64,000 nt of DNA from Promerops cafer. Taxonomy: Eukaryota; Chordata; Aves; Passeriformes; Nectariniidae. Below the pieces are notes generated by a model. The model had not been told where the DNA came from. It saw nothing but the letters and a program-made list of their open reading frames with translations, and ran no database searches. The position numbers and the translations under genes were made by a program. Positions 1-14,120 of this stretch are shown in pieces. Location: positions 1,378,236 through 1,442,235 of the forward strand of contig VZSE01013368.1 in the NCBI GenBank assembly GCA_013398275.1, in the 5' to 3' direction. The first letter of the stretch is position 1, and every line of letters starts with the position of its first letter.

Positions 1-3000
1 ATACTTTTGGCTTTTAACCTGGATCTTGTTTGCATCTTTTAATGTGTTATTCCAGCTTTCTGTAGTGTAGCTGTACTCATAATTGCTTTCTAAGAGGAAA
101 AACAGATGAATTTTTGCCTCATTAAGCTCTCTGTTCCTCACCACTAGAAATTGAACATGCTTCAAAAAAGATGTATCTGTTACGTCTCCTCACATTATTA
201 TTGCAAAGTTGGCTTTTCTGATTGCTTTCTGCATTCTGTCCCTCTGCCTCTACTGCAGCTTAGAGGTCTCCTTGGAGTCCCTGTGCTTGTTGAGCCAGGA
301 CATTTCAGAGGTCAGCCTCCCTTCAATGATGATCTTTCCATTTAATTTCGCTGTTCACACATGCAATACAGTGAGGCTATTTTGGGTGTAAAGCTCTTCA
401 GAAGAAGCATGATCCTACAAAGACTCTTATGTGTCTGAGTCACTCGGCTTGAGACTGTGGGACTGCTCCCAAAAGTGAGCAGGTCTACAGAGCTCGATGC
501 TCTCAGAACCTGTCAAGTTATTTCCAAGTCATTTGGAATTTCCTCAGTCACCAGCCTCACTCAAGTCACAGTACCTAAAAAAGGGAGCTAAAGGTTGTTG
601 AGATTTGGTTTTGTTGGTATTCTAAGTTGGGCATATGAATGGACTGTAGTCTGATTTCTCTTAAAGCAATGTGACTAAGGAATTCTCCAAGGTAGGCTGG
701 AGAAGAAGGCAACAGCACCTCTTTTTTGTTTTTCATTGTAGTCTGGGTAGATGTCCAGCAGAGGATGAAAGCTCTACCATGCTTGCTCCTTTGTTTTCTT
801 TAAAATTCAATGAGATTGAGATATTGTTTCCTTTAGAAGTCAGTGATAATTGGGCACTTAATTCTTTCAGGCATTTCTAAAAATCCCACTGTTAGACTGA
901 GGGGCCTGTAGGTGCATGTTTCTGCAGTATGTCTTGAACATGTCCAGCTATTTGTGAGATAAATAAATAGAAATGATTCTGTATTATGTTACATGCATTT
1001 TTAAGTGTTGCAAATAATTTCTTGATATCTCAGAATGAATGTGACTTCTATGTGCTCTGTTACATTGTTTCTAAGATCATGGGTAATAATTTTTTCCAAT
1101 GTTACTATGTAACCTTAGAAGTTAATTACTTGAGATAGCGGGATTATTTTTGCTTATCTTTATTCAGCTGGGATTACATACAATTTGAATGTAGCACCAT
1201 GGTAGGAGTCCACTTCAGATACAGTCAATTATATAAGTCTATCAGCAGCTATTTTATTATGGGAACAACAGAGACAGAAGGCTTGTGTTCTGTGATGAAT
1301 GTAGATTAGAAAGAGGTCACCCTGACATACATAATTAGTTTCAGAATTTTAAATTAATAGGTAGTGTGCCCCCAAGGCATCCATACATTCAGGCTGAGGC
1401 TGCAGGATATCTGGTCCAGCTCCTGCCTGCTTTTGTCAGCAGTGACATGGCTTAATGCACTGCTTGTATAACAGCATAAGATATTATGGCAGGGCTAAAT
1501 CGTTGTAAAAACAACATTTGCATAATACTTTGGTCATACTACATATATTTCCCTTTGGAAACATTTGCACTGTGAAATTATTATGCAGATTCTAAGAGAT
1601 GGTTGGCTCAGCCTGGTATGTCTTCAGGTGCTTTATGAGAGCTAAGCAGATGCTTAAGCAGGTTTCTGCAAAGAGCTCACTGGGAGGATCTGGAGCTGTA
1701 TGAAATTGTGGGCCTGGCCTGTGGTGTGAACAGCACTGGCTCCAAGTGACTGAACTGAGGGTGAATGAAAGGCAGTACCCAGCAAGAGCAGAATTACAGC
1801 AGAGAATTCAAGCTTCTACCCCAAACTTTAACAAACCAAACCTGAGAATTCCATTTCTGAGGAACTCTACTGGTAGCTCCATCTCTCACAACGGATAAAT
1901 CTTCTAAGGTTTCTGTCTGCCACTGGAAAGAGGTGGTTATAGGCAGGATCTCACATCCTTTCCCTTTCTGGTTTATAGGCTTAGGTATGGTACCTAAATT
2001 TCTTCAGCTTTTTGAGGTGTTTTGGGTTTCAGTTTGGATTACACATTAATCTTAGATATTCCGAGACATAAAAATTCTGAGTAGCACATGAAATCTGCTA
2101 GCATGTGACAGTTTTACATTCATGTGACACAGATTATTTTTCAGTTCATTCAGGAATCAAACTGGGGAAAAAAGTTAATTCAGTATTTCTCAAAAATGGA
2201 GACAATATGTGCATGAACTTGAAGGGATTGAAAGTACTGAATTGTAGAGATACTAGAGAAAGGAAACTAGGAAAGGATTTTCAGTTATGTAGGTTTTCTG
2301 TATTTTTGTTGATGTTTGTAATCAAATACTTTATAATCCTGATGCAAAATGTCTCAAACAGATACCTTTCTACACCACAGCAAACTTTAGTTGAGATGCA
2401 AAATATTAGTAGCTTATTGTACATTTTTAGATACTTTTAAGAAGTGTTTAGGTCTTATATGAGTGATACTGTTCTAAAATATAAATAATCCAGAAATCTG
2501 CAGGTGAAGACAATTGATAGTGTTAATTTGGTGTCTCTGTGAAATTGTCAGTCAGTGGCTCTTATGAAGCCATTGGTAGGTAGAGTCAGGTTAATGGAAT
2601 GTGACAGACACATCCACAACTACTCAACTGTTGTCTATTTTTTTTTTAGACATAATGCTGTTGAAATAAAGTCACAAAACAATGGTTTCCTGCTGACACT
2701 GAAATGCTGTAGTAAAACCAATTATTTATTTTACAATTAACGGTTTTATGGAAAAGAAATACTGGAGGAATTTCCAGATGTTTATTTTGAAAGTAGAAGG
2801 CATGGATCCTGTGACAGCCCTCTGTGATGATGTATCTGCTTCCCTTACTATGGCAAATGATTGATGGATTGCAAATTGAATCATTTTGTCTCATGGGAAC
2901 TGATGTAGTTGAATGATTTTCACACAGTAGTGGTTTTGTTGAATTCCTGTCTGTCCTTCCCTGTGGTCAGTTCAGATTACCTTCCTTGTTTACAGAATCT

Positions 3001-4785
3001 ATGAAAAGGTGCTTGATTTCCTGTCTATCTGTGACTATTTCTCTGGATGTTTCCCAGAGCTGTTTTTGCATTCTCCATCCCTTTTCTGTGCTGTCCTGTT
3101 GTTTGGCAGTGAGGGGAATGCAAATGCTCCTCTTTAGCTCCTCTTTTGTTAAGACCCCTTTCTTTGAAATTCTACTTTTCAATATTTCTACCAACTGACA
3201 GTGGTATTCCACAGCTCCCACAGAAAAGTTAATTTCATCCCTAGTAGGTATTCAATTCCACGGATGAGAGATGTGAGAGGACCTCAGAAAAGAATGGAAA
3301 AACAAGTAAAGATATTTATTTATATTCCATACGAGGAAAACACAGGGAATCTGTAATTGACGCAGGCAGAAGCACCTGGCAAATGTTTCCATAAAAGTGA
3401 CTGGACCTGCTGAAACATTTGTATTAGTTTCAATTTATGCAGTTTGAAAAGATAAGCAATAGCAGAACTCTGAAGACATTGGCATTAATTCAGAGAAATA
3501 TTTCTGTAATCTTCTCCTGAGGATAAGTTTTTAAAAGTTCTGTCATATGCTCTATAAACAGCATTTTTTTCTTCCCCACTATGAAGAATATGTAGAGGCA
3601 ACTAAGGCACTTCTTCCAAAGTGGGTTAGAATGAGGAGCTGAAATATAACATTAATTTCAGACTTTGACTAATTGAAACTGCCATAATTTTTCTTTTATA
3701 TGCTTTAAAAAAAAAAAAAAGTGTGACAGGAAAACTTGTTATAAAATTATAAAAAAACCCTGTGAAATATAATAGACCTCATTAATGTATCACTGATATT
3801 GTGGTAGTAGGAGAAAAGGCTGCATTTCTCAGCATCACTGCTGTAGGTATGTATTTTTAATTTCAGTCACAATTTCCCGCTGTTCCAAACATGCCATATA
3901 ATCTGCAGGGATCTGGGGAATTAATTAGGTACATTTCATTTCTCCTCTAACTAATCCCCTCAATTCTCTGACTTTAGGGAGCTGAACACACCAACGACTG
4001 ATAAGCCACAAGGGCCTTATTTACTTTACAGAAGGTTCTGCAAATCCCAGCGAGACGTTGGCCAGTGCTTAAATTTTCTCCATTTAGTCCTTGGGATAGC
4101 AGCATTTGAATGTGACCCTTCAAATCAAAAGCATTATTGCACTTGGAAAAAGCAAATGAGGGTAGATTAATGAGAGTAAAAACCATAACAGTTTAGCAAT
4201 AAACCTTTTCTATAGCCTCAGAAGGATACAAAGCAAAATCTGTGATAAGCAGAGTCAACTGTGTCCACTCCAAAAGATTCCAATGTAATATCCTCAGATT
4301 TTCTGAACATGGTTACAGTTGATCAAACTGACTTTTTTTCAGTCTGGTTTTAAACTGCTCTTTAGTTTCTGATTATCTTTTATTATCGGAGAATTGAGAA
4401 AATGATTGATCTGGGTGGTGCTGCTGCTGATGCTGAGGCTGTGCCAAACACGGCTCTTTCTGTTCAGCACAGTGAAGACTGTGAGCAGCAGGCTCCCATT
4501 CAGCCCTGCTGGGGAGCTCAGGAGGCCAGGCAAGGAGGAGGGAGGCATTTGGCAATGGAAGCTGAAGAGAGGCAGGAGCTCACAGTCATTGTGTCAGACT
4601 CACCTGGGGCAGTTTCTTCATGGCTGTGAATTGGAACTATTTGATTTGGGGGAGGGCGAGCTGACTGAATAATCTCATTGATTTTGTTGAGTGTTGATTT
4701 GCTGTGTTATATTTTAATCATTTCAGGACATGGATTATTGAGGAACTATGTATATAGAACCTGTAAATCCCTCTGAGGTCTCCTG
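1..4785. other. Non-coding stretch, no gene recognised
   Basis: AT-rich sequence with short frames on both strands, none resembling a known protein. It contains an uninterrupted A14 run at 3707-3720 and a locally GC-richer patch at about 4402-4672, where overlapping frames are open on both strands. That is what base composition alone would produce. One minus-strand frame at about 2981-3206 has splice-like borders and is treated as a finding only. I see no mobile element with recognisable ends here. Confidence 0.6.
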
Positions 4786-4832
4786 TTTTTTTTTTTTGTT
4801 TTTTTTTTTTTTTTTTTTTTTTTTTNTTTTTT
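4786..4832. repeat. Poly-T tract with one ambiguous base
   Basis: The tract is almost pure T, interrupted by one G at 4798 and by an N at 4826. The N lies inside the homopolymer, so it most likely marks an unresolved consensus call and not a scaffold gap. The true tract length is uncertain. No flanking target-site duplication is apparent. Confidence 0.9.
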
Positions 4833-7420
4833 AATGTCTGTGTTTGTAGTTTTGAAAGACTACAAAAGAAATAAAATAGAATATTTTCATTTGTTGCCCA
4901 TTATGGATGATAAGAACAAGCATGCAGTGTATCCTAGCCTTTTTTGAGTGTTCTACAGTAGTAGGGTGACTACAGAATAAGGCCAGTCCTTGCCAGTACA
5001 GTCCCTCATCTCTTGCTATCACTGGTCCTGTATCCAGTTCAGGTCAACAGTTGTCTGTTGGGTCATTTTCTTTATTTGTTTCTTCTTACATCTGTAGTGC
5101 CATTAGGATAGAATCCCAGCTTTCTTTACTGCAGGAAATAGACATTGACTGGAGATGCACACATGGTTGTATGAGGAGAGTGAGAATGAAATCTCCAGAA
5201 TACTTTTCTTGGAAGACTCCTTGCAACAGGGAAAACTACATTCATAGTAATTCCTCTAGGCCATTTCTTCCCAAGAATTTACCATGATAATTGTGAAATG
5301 CTAGGAGACTCTCTAACAGCTCTGAAGCAGTAATATATTCACTTTCATCATTAGAGTGAAACATGACAATTTTTTAGAAGAGAAGTCTTCACATTAGATT
5401 GTTATAGGAGTCACAACTTAAAAAGAAAGATTTGTAAGCAGTTGTCTCTCTTTTCATAATTTCTGACATTACATATCCAGAATAGTTTGCCTGATGAATG
5501 TGCAATACTCGCAGTGTTTATGATGGTTCTGAAGGTTGTATGAGGCTCCTTTGTCAAAGTTTCACTCTCATTCTTAAGTCAATTAACTGGTTCTCCACAA
5601 ATGAACCAAAGAGCCTGCATAGCATCTCTTCTCTGTATTGATCTTTCCACAGAGCTCAAAGGAGCATCTTCATCCTGTGGCTCATTAATGTGGCAAATAC
5701 TGAGACTCTTATCTGGAGAGAGTAATGATGTCATCTGCTGCGCTGTAAAACCACCCGTTCGATATTCCACATTTGAAATGATAGCTTCTCATTGCCTTCT
5801 CTTACCTCGAGTGAGATTGGAGCTAATTAGGCTTTGATAATTTCCTTTGTTTTATTAGTTAAATAGAATAGTTCAAGTGTACAATCTTCTTTGTTAGTGC
5901 TATGCCTATTCTGTGCTATTAGGCAACTGTAAAAGTGCTGAGATTTAGAGAGATCAGCTAGCATTCAGTAGGCTAAGATCCAAATAAATCTGCTGTTTTA
6001 TGGTGCTTTCAGTGATATTCTGTAAAGTTCACTTTAATTCAAGTAAGCAGCCAGACATCTTTGAAAAAGTCAACTGCTGTGCTGGAAAAACTGGAATATT
6101 TCCAGGTCTGCAGCAAACTACACAGCACATGATAGTTGGGACCTTCTGAGCATCATAGAACAGTGCTTGTCCTGTAATCCAGGGCTGGCACTGACCTTTA
6201 CAAGTCTCTGCTCATGGCCCCAGTTGAAGTGCTGAAGCTAAAAGCCAGGAGCACACACTTATGCAAGCAGGCAAATGTCTGCAAGGCACCCGTGGGAGGC
6301 TGTGTTGGTGGCATGTGCAGACATGTGGAGGGATTACCCCTTGCCTTTTCGTAATGGAATTTTGTCACCAAGCTACCGAAATCTTCAGTGAAAATTCTAG
6401 TCCTGGTTCCTCCTCTTCTACCAAGATATTACATTACGCAGTAATATATGCAGCTCTGAATAAGGGATTTTTCTCCCCACATGGTAGCCAAGAACCATTG
6501 TTAGCATGTCAGAAGGTGTCTGACACAAGAACAATGGAAAGAAAAGAAACTGCCAGGAGTGTTGTGACCATATTGATTACGTGGAGCTTATCTTCCCTTT
6601 ATGTTCTCTCCTGTCTAAAATAATGCTACTCTTTTTCCTATGAGTTGAGCAAAAAAAGTTTAGCAGTTATATACTAGAAAACCAATATGCAAAAAAATTC
6701 CTCTTTTTAGCTGTAATTATTTAGTGCTCTGAGGTAAAACACATGCTTCTTGAATGATATTCTCATTTAATGCCATAATAAAAAAAAAACATTTCAGAGA
6801 AATAATCTATTTAATTTCACTGGCTTTGGATGAAGTCTTTAATTTTCAGATGAAAGTGTAGATGCCTGGGGGAATACCTTCCCATCATTGATGTTGGTTT
6901 ACTTAACTGTCAAAACAAGCTTTTTTTAATGAAGGACTGATATTAATGCTCTTATTTATAAAATAACTCGAATTTTTTCAGTTTTAGTACTGGTAATATG
7001 AACATGTTATTTAGAAATGTTTCTCTAGCAGTAAATCTACTTGCACAGAAGATTGAACCAACTCTTCCTCCTCCCTGAACTTACAATGAAAAACCATTTA
7101 CAGTCCAGAAGCCCCATTCCTTGACTGCCCCCTCACCCCCATCAGTGTCAGTAATTTACAGTTTCAGGATTTCAGTCTTCACACCAAGATCTGATAATTT
7201 TTGACTTGGGTTTAGGCTGAGAAATCAGGCTTTGTAACTCAGAACTGGGTGGCTAAGAACTCTGAACAAAAACTTGGCTTTCTAAGTTGCAATACTTATC
7301 CATGTTATTTAAAATAGAGTTTACCTGGAACACCATCTGAGTTGCTTAAAATTACACTTTGGAATTTCTCTTCAGCAGGAATTTTTGATGCTTCATGTCC
7401 AGTCAGTGAAAGTGTTTTGG

Positions 7421-7464
7421 TATTTATTTGGTAACTTTATTTTATTATTTATTTGGTAACTTTC
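7421..7464. repeat. Short tandem duplication, period 25
   Basis: The segment 7421-7438 recurs at 7446-7463, both containing TATTTATTTGGTAACTTT. The copies are identical over 18 bases and then diverge. This is consistent with a small local duplication by replication slippage. Confidence 0.8.
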
Positions 7465-8197
7465 TTTTGAATGGGAATTCTGATATTTCGAAAAATTGAA
7501 ATAACCACTTATTTTACAAACTGGGGTGATAAACCCCCGTGTTCTCATGGGGTTAAAACCACTCTGTGTTCTCAGTTGCTTCCCCCCATGAGGAGATACA
7601 TTTTGTAAATGTTCATAGCTTTCAAATCAGACTAAAATTCAATGTAAATAAATCAATTCAGTGATCAAGGTGTCACTCCACGGATTGTTATTAATAAGAA
7701 ATTAAGCCTGCTTAGCCCTGATACAGGAAGGTGAGCTTTGAGGGTCATGAGAATACTCCATCAGGTCTCCTTATCCAGTTTTGTACTCTTTGTGTAGTAC
7801 CAGAAGCAAGTTGTGTCTCTGTCAGTAATCCTCTTTGCCCAAATACACCTCTGTAATGCTTCTGTGGTTCTTTAGTGCTCAACCCCAACATCCTTATTCA
7901 GATTTCGATTATTTGCATTTTCTCACCTTGAAGTTTCAACAATGCACGTTTATATAGTTCCTGTTTTAAAATCCTAGGTATGAACAACACAATCATGAAG
8001 CATAATTTAAAGAATTGTATGGATCAATAAATTCTCTCAACATGTCTGAGATTTTCTAGCTGAAACATGAGAAACTTAAAATATTTAGTAAATTTAATTC
8101 TTCCATCTTGTAGTAGAGGTAGCAATCTCATCATGAAGCATTTCCTAAAGATTAATAAACAAATGAAGTTAATGATGCTGGGCTATATTTTGGGACA

Positions 8198-8370
8198 TCA
8201 GCTCCTCCCAAGAGGTCATTAATTCCCAGGAAGCCTCCTGCCTGAGTCGCCATTGCTTAATTAGACCATTAGGATATTGCATGGTGATTGCAGTATTACA
8301 AAAGGGAGAAGATGATCAAATGCTTACAAGGATCATCAGTATCAGAGTAAGATGATTGCAATATCTGTAA
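8198..8370. promoter_or_regulatory. Possible conserved regulatory element
   Basis: This is inference from texture only. The block has ATTAAT and a TAATTA homeodomain-type core (8258-8263), followed by two nested inverted repeats: GATATTGCA at 8273-8281 with TGCAATATC at 8357-8365, and GATGATC at 8311-8317 with GATCATC at 8331-8337. Low-complexity runs are absent. It could equally be chance. Confidence 0.2.
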
Positions 8371-9674
8371 TGGTTTGAACCAGGGCAGCCCTGAAATCCC
8401 GTTATGCTCCTATGGGAACCTATATTCCCTGAGTGAAGCATGAAGCAGTCTGACCAAAGCAGGACATACAGAAGTCAATGCATTTCTGCATGAATCGATC
8501 TGAATTAAAATGTATATTTGATTGCAATCCTAACATAATGTAATGATCTTTTGAGATGGTATTGTAATTCCATTCAGTGACATTTTATCATGTTTATGTC
8601 CTGTATAGTCAGAAGTGATTGCAGATCTATCTTAAAATTCAAGTTTCACAGGTGAGGCTACAGAATTTCTTCCAAGGGAGTGTAGCCTGCATCAGACAAG
8701 CAGAAAATTAGAAATTAAAGCCAGAAATTCTTTATTTTTTTTAAATAGAAACATAATCAAGGAAATGCTTGATTTTCGCTGATGCATGAAAATTTTTGTG
8801 TGCAAGCATATAAATTTTATTGCCTCTAATTTTCATACAGTTGCATAAAATAGGCAGTAGTTCAGTGTTTTCAAATCTGTAGAATATTCTTCAGGTGAGC
8901 CCCACACTGCTTTGAATTTTAACTTAATGTACCAAGGGATGGTGCTTACTGCCTTCATAGTAGAATTCTGAGAACAAGTAAAACTCTTTGGGCAGAGCTA
9001 ATATGTTGCCAAAGATAAAGTTTAGCCCCCAAAAGAGTCTCCCTTATCAAGAATCTTATTCCCTTCTTTCTTACTAAGATTTTTCCCCCCTTACCCCTGA
9101 ATGTTACACTTCCTTTATTTTCTTCAAAAATAAGATACAGTATTAAGGCAGACATCATGTCAGATTGAAGTTTATCCAGTTTCTTTTTAATATTAAATGT
9201 TTTGGGGTTATTTTATTTGAAAGTGAGTTCTGCCACCTAATTTGATGTGTTCAAACATAAATCTGTTTTAAAAAATGGCCATCTGTGTTTGCATCTCTTC
9301 TGGTAAAATATCTTGCCCAGCTCTACTTCATATTACGATCAGCTTAACAGTATTTAATCTCTATTCTTTAGTTTGACCATCTGCTAATTTTGGACAGTAT
9401 TTCATATGTATCTCACAAAGGTATTGTGAAGCCTGTTTCATCCAGATTTTACAGCCACTCCTTGGGGCAAAATAAGCAGAATCTACTCAGTACACGGAAC
9501 AAATATTAGAAATGTTTTTGCTCTTTAATGCTGTAGGATGTTATTTACATACAGATCAGCATAGCACAGGACATCAGAGCAGTGTGTTCTGCATCTCTTG
9601 TTTGGAGAAAAGGGCTCCACGCAGAGTTTTAATAGCAGGTTTTGTGAACTTATTTCCCCAATCTGGCAGTGGTT

Positions 9675-9709
9675 GTTTGTTTGTTTGTTTGTTTGTTTGT
9701 TTGTTTTTT
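9675..9709. repeat. (GTTT)n microsatellite
   Basis: Eight perfect GTTT units run from 9675 to 9706 and end in a short T run. On the plus strand it reads as a Cys-Leu-Phe-Val repeat in a short open frame, which is a by-product of the repeat and not a protein. Confidence 0.95.
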
Positions 9710-12700
9710 ATGGAAGGTTTCTCTTTCATTAACTTGACATCTTGTTTTCCTATTCCTTTAACTTGGTAACCTCTTTAACTGTGGACTGCCCTTTAAGGTG
9801 GCTCATATTCTTCAGGGTCTGGACAATCTGTCCAGGTATTTGGCCATCCTCATTATGATCTTTTTTCTTCAATATTCAACTGGAATTTTCCTTCCTCATT
9901 GTAACTTTTTCTGTGCACCTGCAGATGCTTCTTTTCTGTGAGCTAAATGAACGTGGCTCCCTCACAAAAGCCTCTTATTTATCCTCCTCTTGAATGCAGT
10001 TTCTCAGTTGGGTCTGGGGACACAAAATGGGACTAAGTTCTCCTGAGTGCTCAGAAAAGGGGAACAGGCTCTTCCTTCAACTCTCATAAGTTCATTATTG
10101 AAGAGGATCATGTTTTTGGAGCATGTTTTTTTCTGGTTTTGTTATCTATTACTTCACCTAATGTTTTTTTATCATAGATTCTAATAAATATAAAACAAAC
10201 ATACAGACACACAAGCAATTACATTTGAGTAATACACTGACTTTCTGGGAAAAATACAATGTAATTACACAAATACATAAAAGGATAGCAGGGTTTTTTT
10301 CTCCTTATCAATAAAGAGATTTCATTGTCTGTCATCTAGTATTGGCCTTCCTCAGACTGAAAAATAGAGAAGGAGGATAATGAGAGAAATAAGAAGCTTC
10401 TTAAATTTATTTCAAGTCATACATTTCTCATTTTGATGGAAAACATTTTTCTCAAATGAATGGTTTTTTATTGATTTTCCTGTAAATAGTGTACTTGAAA
10501 TACCCTTTCCACAATAACATATTGGAAAAATTTTACATTTTATTCAATATCCGAGTAGATCTGCACACTCTGTCTTCTACTCTGACTAACAGCATCAAGT
10601 TTAGCCCATCCACGTTATATTTCAGGCATTGATTTTTTTTGAAACTAAAACAATATTCTGAATTTTATTTGCATTTAGGAGGTGGCTAATATCTTCACAG
10701 TGATGCTTGCAATTGCTGTGCTTAAGTTAATTTTGACTTTATATCTTTTTTTTTTTTGTTAAAATTGTTGCATTTAGAATGAATTGATGGAGTTCTCTGA
10801 CATCATGTATCATAAAGTCTAAAGTATGTAAAATTTGAGAAAGGATAGATGTGATGAAGCATTTTACAGTTCCATCTGTAGGTAAAAGCTTACCAACTAA
10901 AGTAATAATTACATTGAAATTCCCCATGTTCTGGGATCTTTCTGTAATTGTCATCCATGCATTGGTCTTATGCCTTCCCTCCAGATATTGCAAATATACC
11001 AAACACAGTAGTACGTGGATCCTTGTTTAGATTCCACCCAGTGACTGTACCAGTGTTCCAGTGTATAAATACTTACTTGAAGTAAAGTTTTTTTTTCTTA
11101 GAATGACTAGTGCAGTCAATTTGCAAATTAGGCTCTGACTCTGTGTTGGCCTTCAGGTTAATTCATTTTTTCTTATGACAATATTAATCTCTTTCCTCCA
11201 GTGGCTCATTTTTCACATTTTCAGTACTGATAGAAGACTGCAGTATGTTAAAAATCAAGACACTTTAAATTATGCCTAGATTGTATCCTACTTGATAGCA
11301 TGGCACAAATTTCATTTACATGTCTTACACAATTATTCAGCAGAGAGTAGGGTTAAATGGTTAATTCAGGAGAGGTAACATCTCGGGTGGGTTACACTTC
11401 TTTAGAACTATGCTTTTACATGCCAGCTGAAAAACTAGACCTGCAATTGCAGCTTGGTTTTCTGATTTCCCAGTGACTTGTTTTATCATCTTTATCACAG
11501 CACTTCTGCCTCATTTCTCCATTAGTTTATTCCAGAATTTTGCTTTTCTGATGTGTTTATATGTAAAGAATAAAATGGTTGAGGTGCTTCAGCAGAATCT
11601 GGAGGAAAGAAGGAAATAAGAAACAGTTGTTAGTACTTCTATGAACTGAAGTTTAATTTATTAGCGCACATAAACTAACTTAAAGGTTTTATGTATAAAA
11701 CAACATGCATACATTAAAAATATATTTTTAGAGTCAAACTGTTATCTTCATTTCTTCCCCTTACAGGTTTAAATACCTTAGAAAGTTAAAAGTAGTGATG
11801 AAATTAAGAAAAACATTACATTCAAAACAATTAGTTAAGTGAATATGAGGAGGTCTTGTAATGGAGGATCAAGTGGGCAGAGCTTTCCTTGCATGGTAGT
11901 CCCAGCGATTTAATTAGACCTCTAAGAAAACAAGATATTGCTCAAAATAGAGTCAGGTTGGTGGGGTATAGTAGCCCTAGGTCCTGGGCACCTATTATTG
12001 TATTTTAATAGTGCTAATTTAAATTTCTGTAGATCATATATCCAGACACCTTTTTAGGTATTTGTGACTGCATTTGTATTAAAAAAAAAAAACCAAACAA
12101 ACCAAAACAAAATCAGAATCTGAAATCAAATATCTGGCTTGAAATGTCTGGTTTCTCTTCTCAGTGCACTTGATGAAGTTGGATGACTGTGTCTCACCAA
12201 GAAAGTGAATTTATGCCCACACTCTGCTGTTCTCCAGCTGGTTAGAATAGCTTCCCATAATTTCTAGGTAGCTGAATGTACAATAGAGACTAGTTAATTT
12301 TTTCAATGCTGAATCACCTGAAAGAGAAGCAATAAGAAATTCTGCCATTAGTTTCTTAAAAACATATTAAAGTTTTGATGATTATTCTAATCATATTTAA
12401 ATGAAATAAATTTTAAAAACTCACTAAAACAAAATAAAAAAAACAAATCCCAGGTATTGTAGAACTTTGCAGTCAGAATTGATTCCACTAATAGGGAAAA
12501 AAAATGTGGAAAAGCTGTGTGTGGATTTGGTTCATCCATTTCCAGCTGCAAGCTCCCTATAGGCGTTCCCCAGGAGTGTGCATGTATCTGAAATGGCAGG
12601 TTAAAACTGACCTCATAAAAAAAACTGAAGAGGTTGGTATTGAATAGTCAGAATCATAACTGGGTCTTCAATTCTGCTTTCCTTTTAATATCTGTTGTTA

Positions 12701-14120
12701 CTGCATAAATCTTCTTCCATTTCTTTTTATTAGTGTAATGTTTTCCACGTTTCCATTTCCATTAAAACCACATTCAGAGCTATTAGTGCATTGTTATTAT
12801 CCAGTACCTATCAATTAATGGAGCCAACATGTGTAGAAGAGGATGTAGATCAATTCTACATGTGAGACACTGGCCTTGTGGACTGATCTTCTTAGTCCCT
12901 AAAGTCTTCATAGAGAAGTGATTTCTGATCAGGAGGTGGAGGGCTGAGAAAGAGAAGAATATTTAGCAGAAAACTTCAGCCTCAGCAAAGGCACAAATCC
13001 ACATGTCCTGTATCTTAGTGGAATTAAATCAGTTCAATGCGTTTTAATATATTTTTTTAAGGAATGTCAGAAATTCACTATTTAGTTGCTTTCAAAATAA
13101 TCTAATTATTTCCTTTTGTTATGCACAAGGCTGGGGTCTAGTTCTGACCACAGACCTAGCTCAGCATTTTACATTTCATTACTATTTTTTCTGTATCTTC
13201 CACTTTTTTTGTGGAGTTGCATTGGCAGATTTCAGACTTCTGGCAAGTCATCATCGAAAATATGCAAAGTGTTTTGATGGAATAGATAAGTACCTGTTAC
13301 AGCATACACAACATATGGAGAAAACCATAAAAATCCTTCCTGCTCATATCAGTTCTCCTGTAAAGTAAGAATAACTACAATGAATTTATTGGAATTCCAT
13401 CAGTGCAAGGAGGAGGGAAAGCAGATCTTATGAGTTCAGCGCCTGTTACTGTTACAATCAAATGCTGGATATGTTCTGGCTGTTAGCTTGGGAGGGATGC
13501 AAGTCAGTGCAGCTTCAGTCAGCTGATTTTATCTACAACAAAAATCTACAAGTAAACAGCATTTCTCCTCATTTTCTGTTTGGAGTTTCTGCCCTTTGCT
13601 AGAAGAATAAATTTCTCTCTGTTAAGACTCTGTATTTAAGTTTTTCTTTGTGTCATGCTTGTGATTTTCTACTGTTATCTTTCAGCATTATTTTTGTTAA
13701 TTACTTTGCCATTATCATGTTTTCTTTTTGTACTGAAACATCAATTCCCTTCATTTTAGGAAAAGGAAATAATTTTTCCCGTTTACTTTGTTACAAGTCC
13801 TAAGACTTCAGATTTCATAAGGCAACAAAGTACCTGCTCCAGAACATCGACTGTTTAATTAAAAGCTGCCAAGGGGAGGTGAAGGATTACTGTCAAGGTT
13901 CAATTGATTTCATCTTGGATGGTCCACAGACATGAATACCTGTAATGTCTCATAAACAAATTCATGTGCATGCAGCCAGCTTGTCAGTCATGTAGGGAAT
14001 GCACAGAGTATAATAAAGGAAACATGTTATTTAGCATTTTATGTCACTTCATATTTTATGAAATATGCATTCATAAGATAATTTTTGGTAACAAAATAAA
14101 GCATTTCCTGTTTAAAAAAT
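9710..14120. other. Non-coding stretch, no gene recognised
   Basis: No frame of interest. It holds an A12 run at 12081-12092 followed by CAAA-rich sequence, and a conserved-element-like block at about 13834-13960. That block contains the 10-bp palindrome TTTAATTAAA (13854-13863). I see no recognisable transposon remnant. Confidence 0.6.

Larger units (their letters stand above)
4833..9674. other. Non-coding stretch with small duplications and inverted repeats
   Basis: No gene is recognised. The notable contents are a 25-bp-period tandem duplication at 7421-7464, a 9-bp inverted repeat (7544-7552 with 7584-7592) and a block at about 8198-8370. That block combines TAATTA cores with nested inverted repeats and looks like a conserved regulatory element. 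The frame at 6261-6623 (120 codons) has no recognisable domain and no good splice borders. Confidence 0.55.

Noticed and set aside
6261..6623. 120-codon plus-strand frame
   Set aside because: No recognisable domain or splice context.
9405..9465. MIR-like phrase (CTCACAAAGGTATTGTGAAGC and a nearby TTTTACAG)
   Set aside because: Too short and diverged to assign without a profile search.
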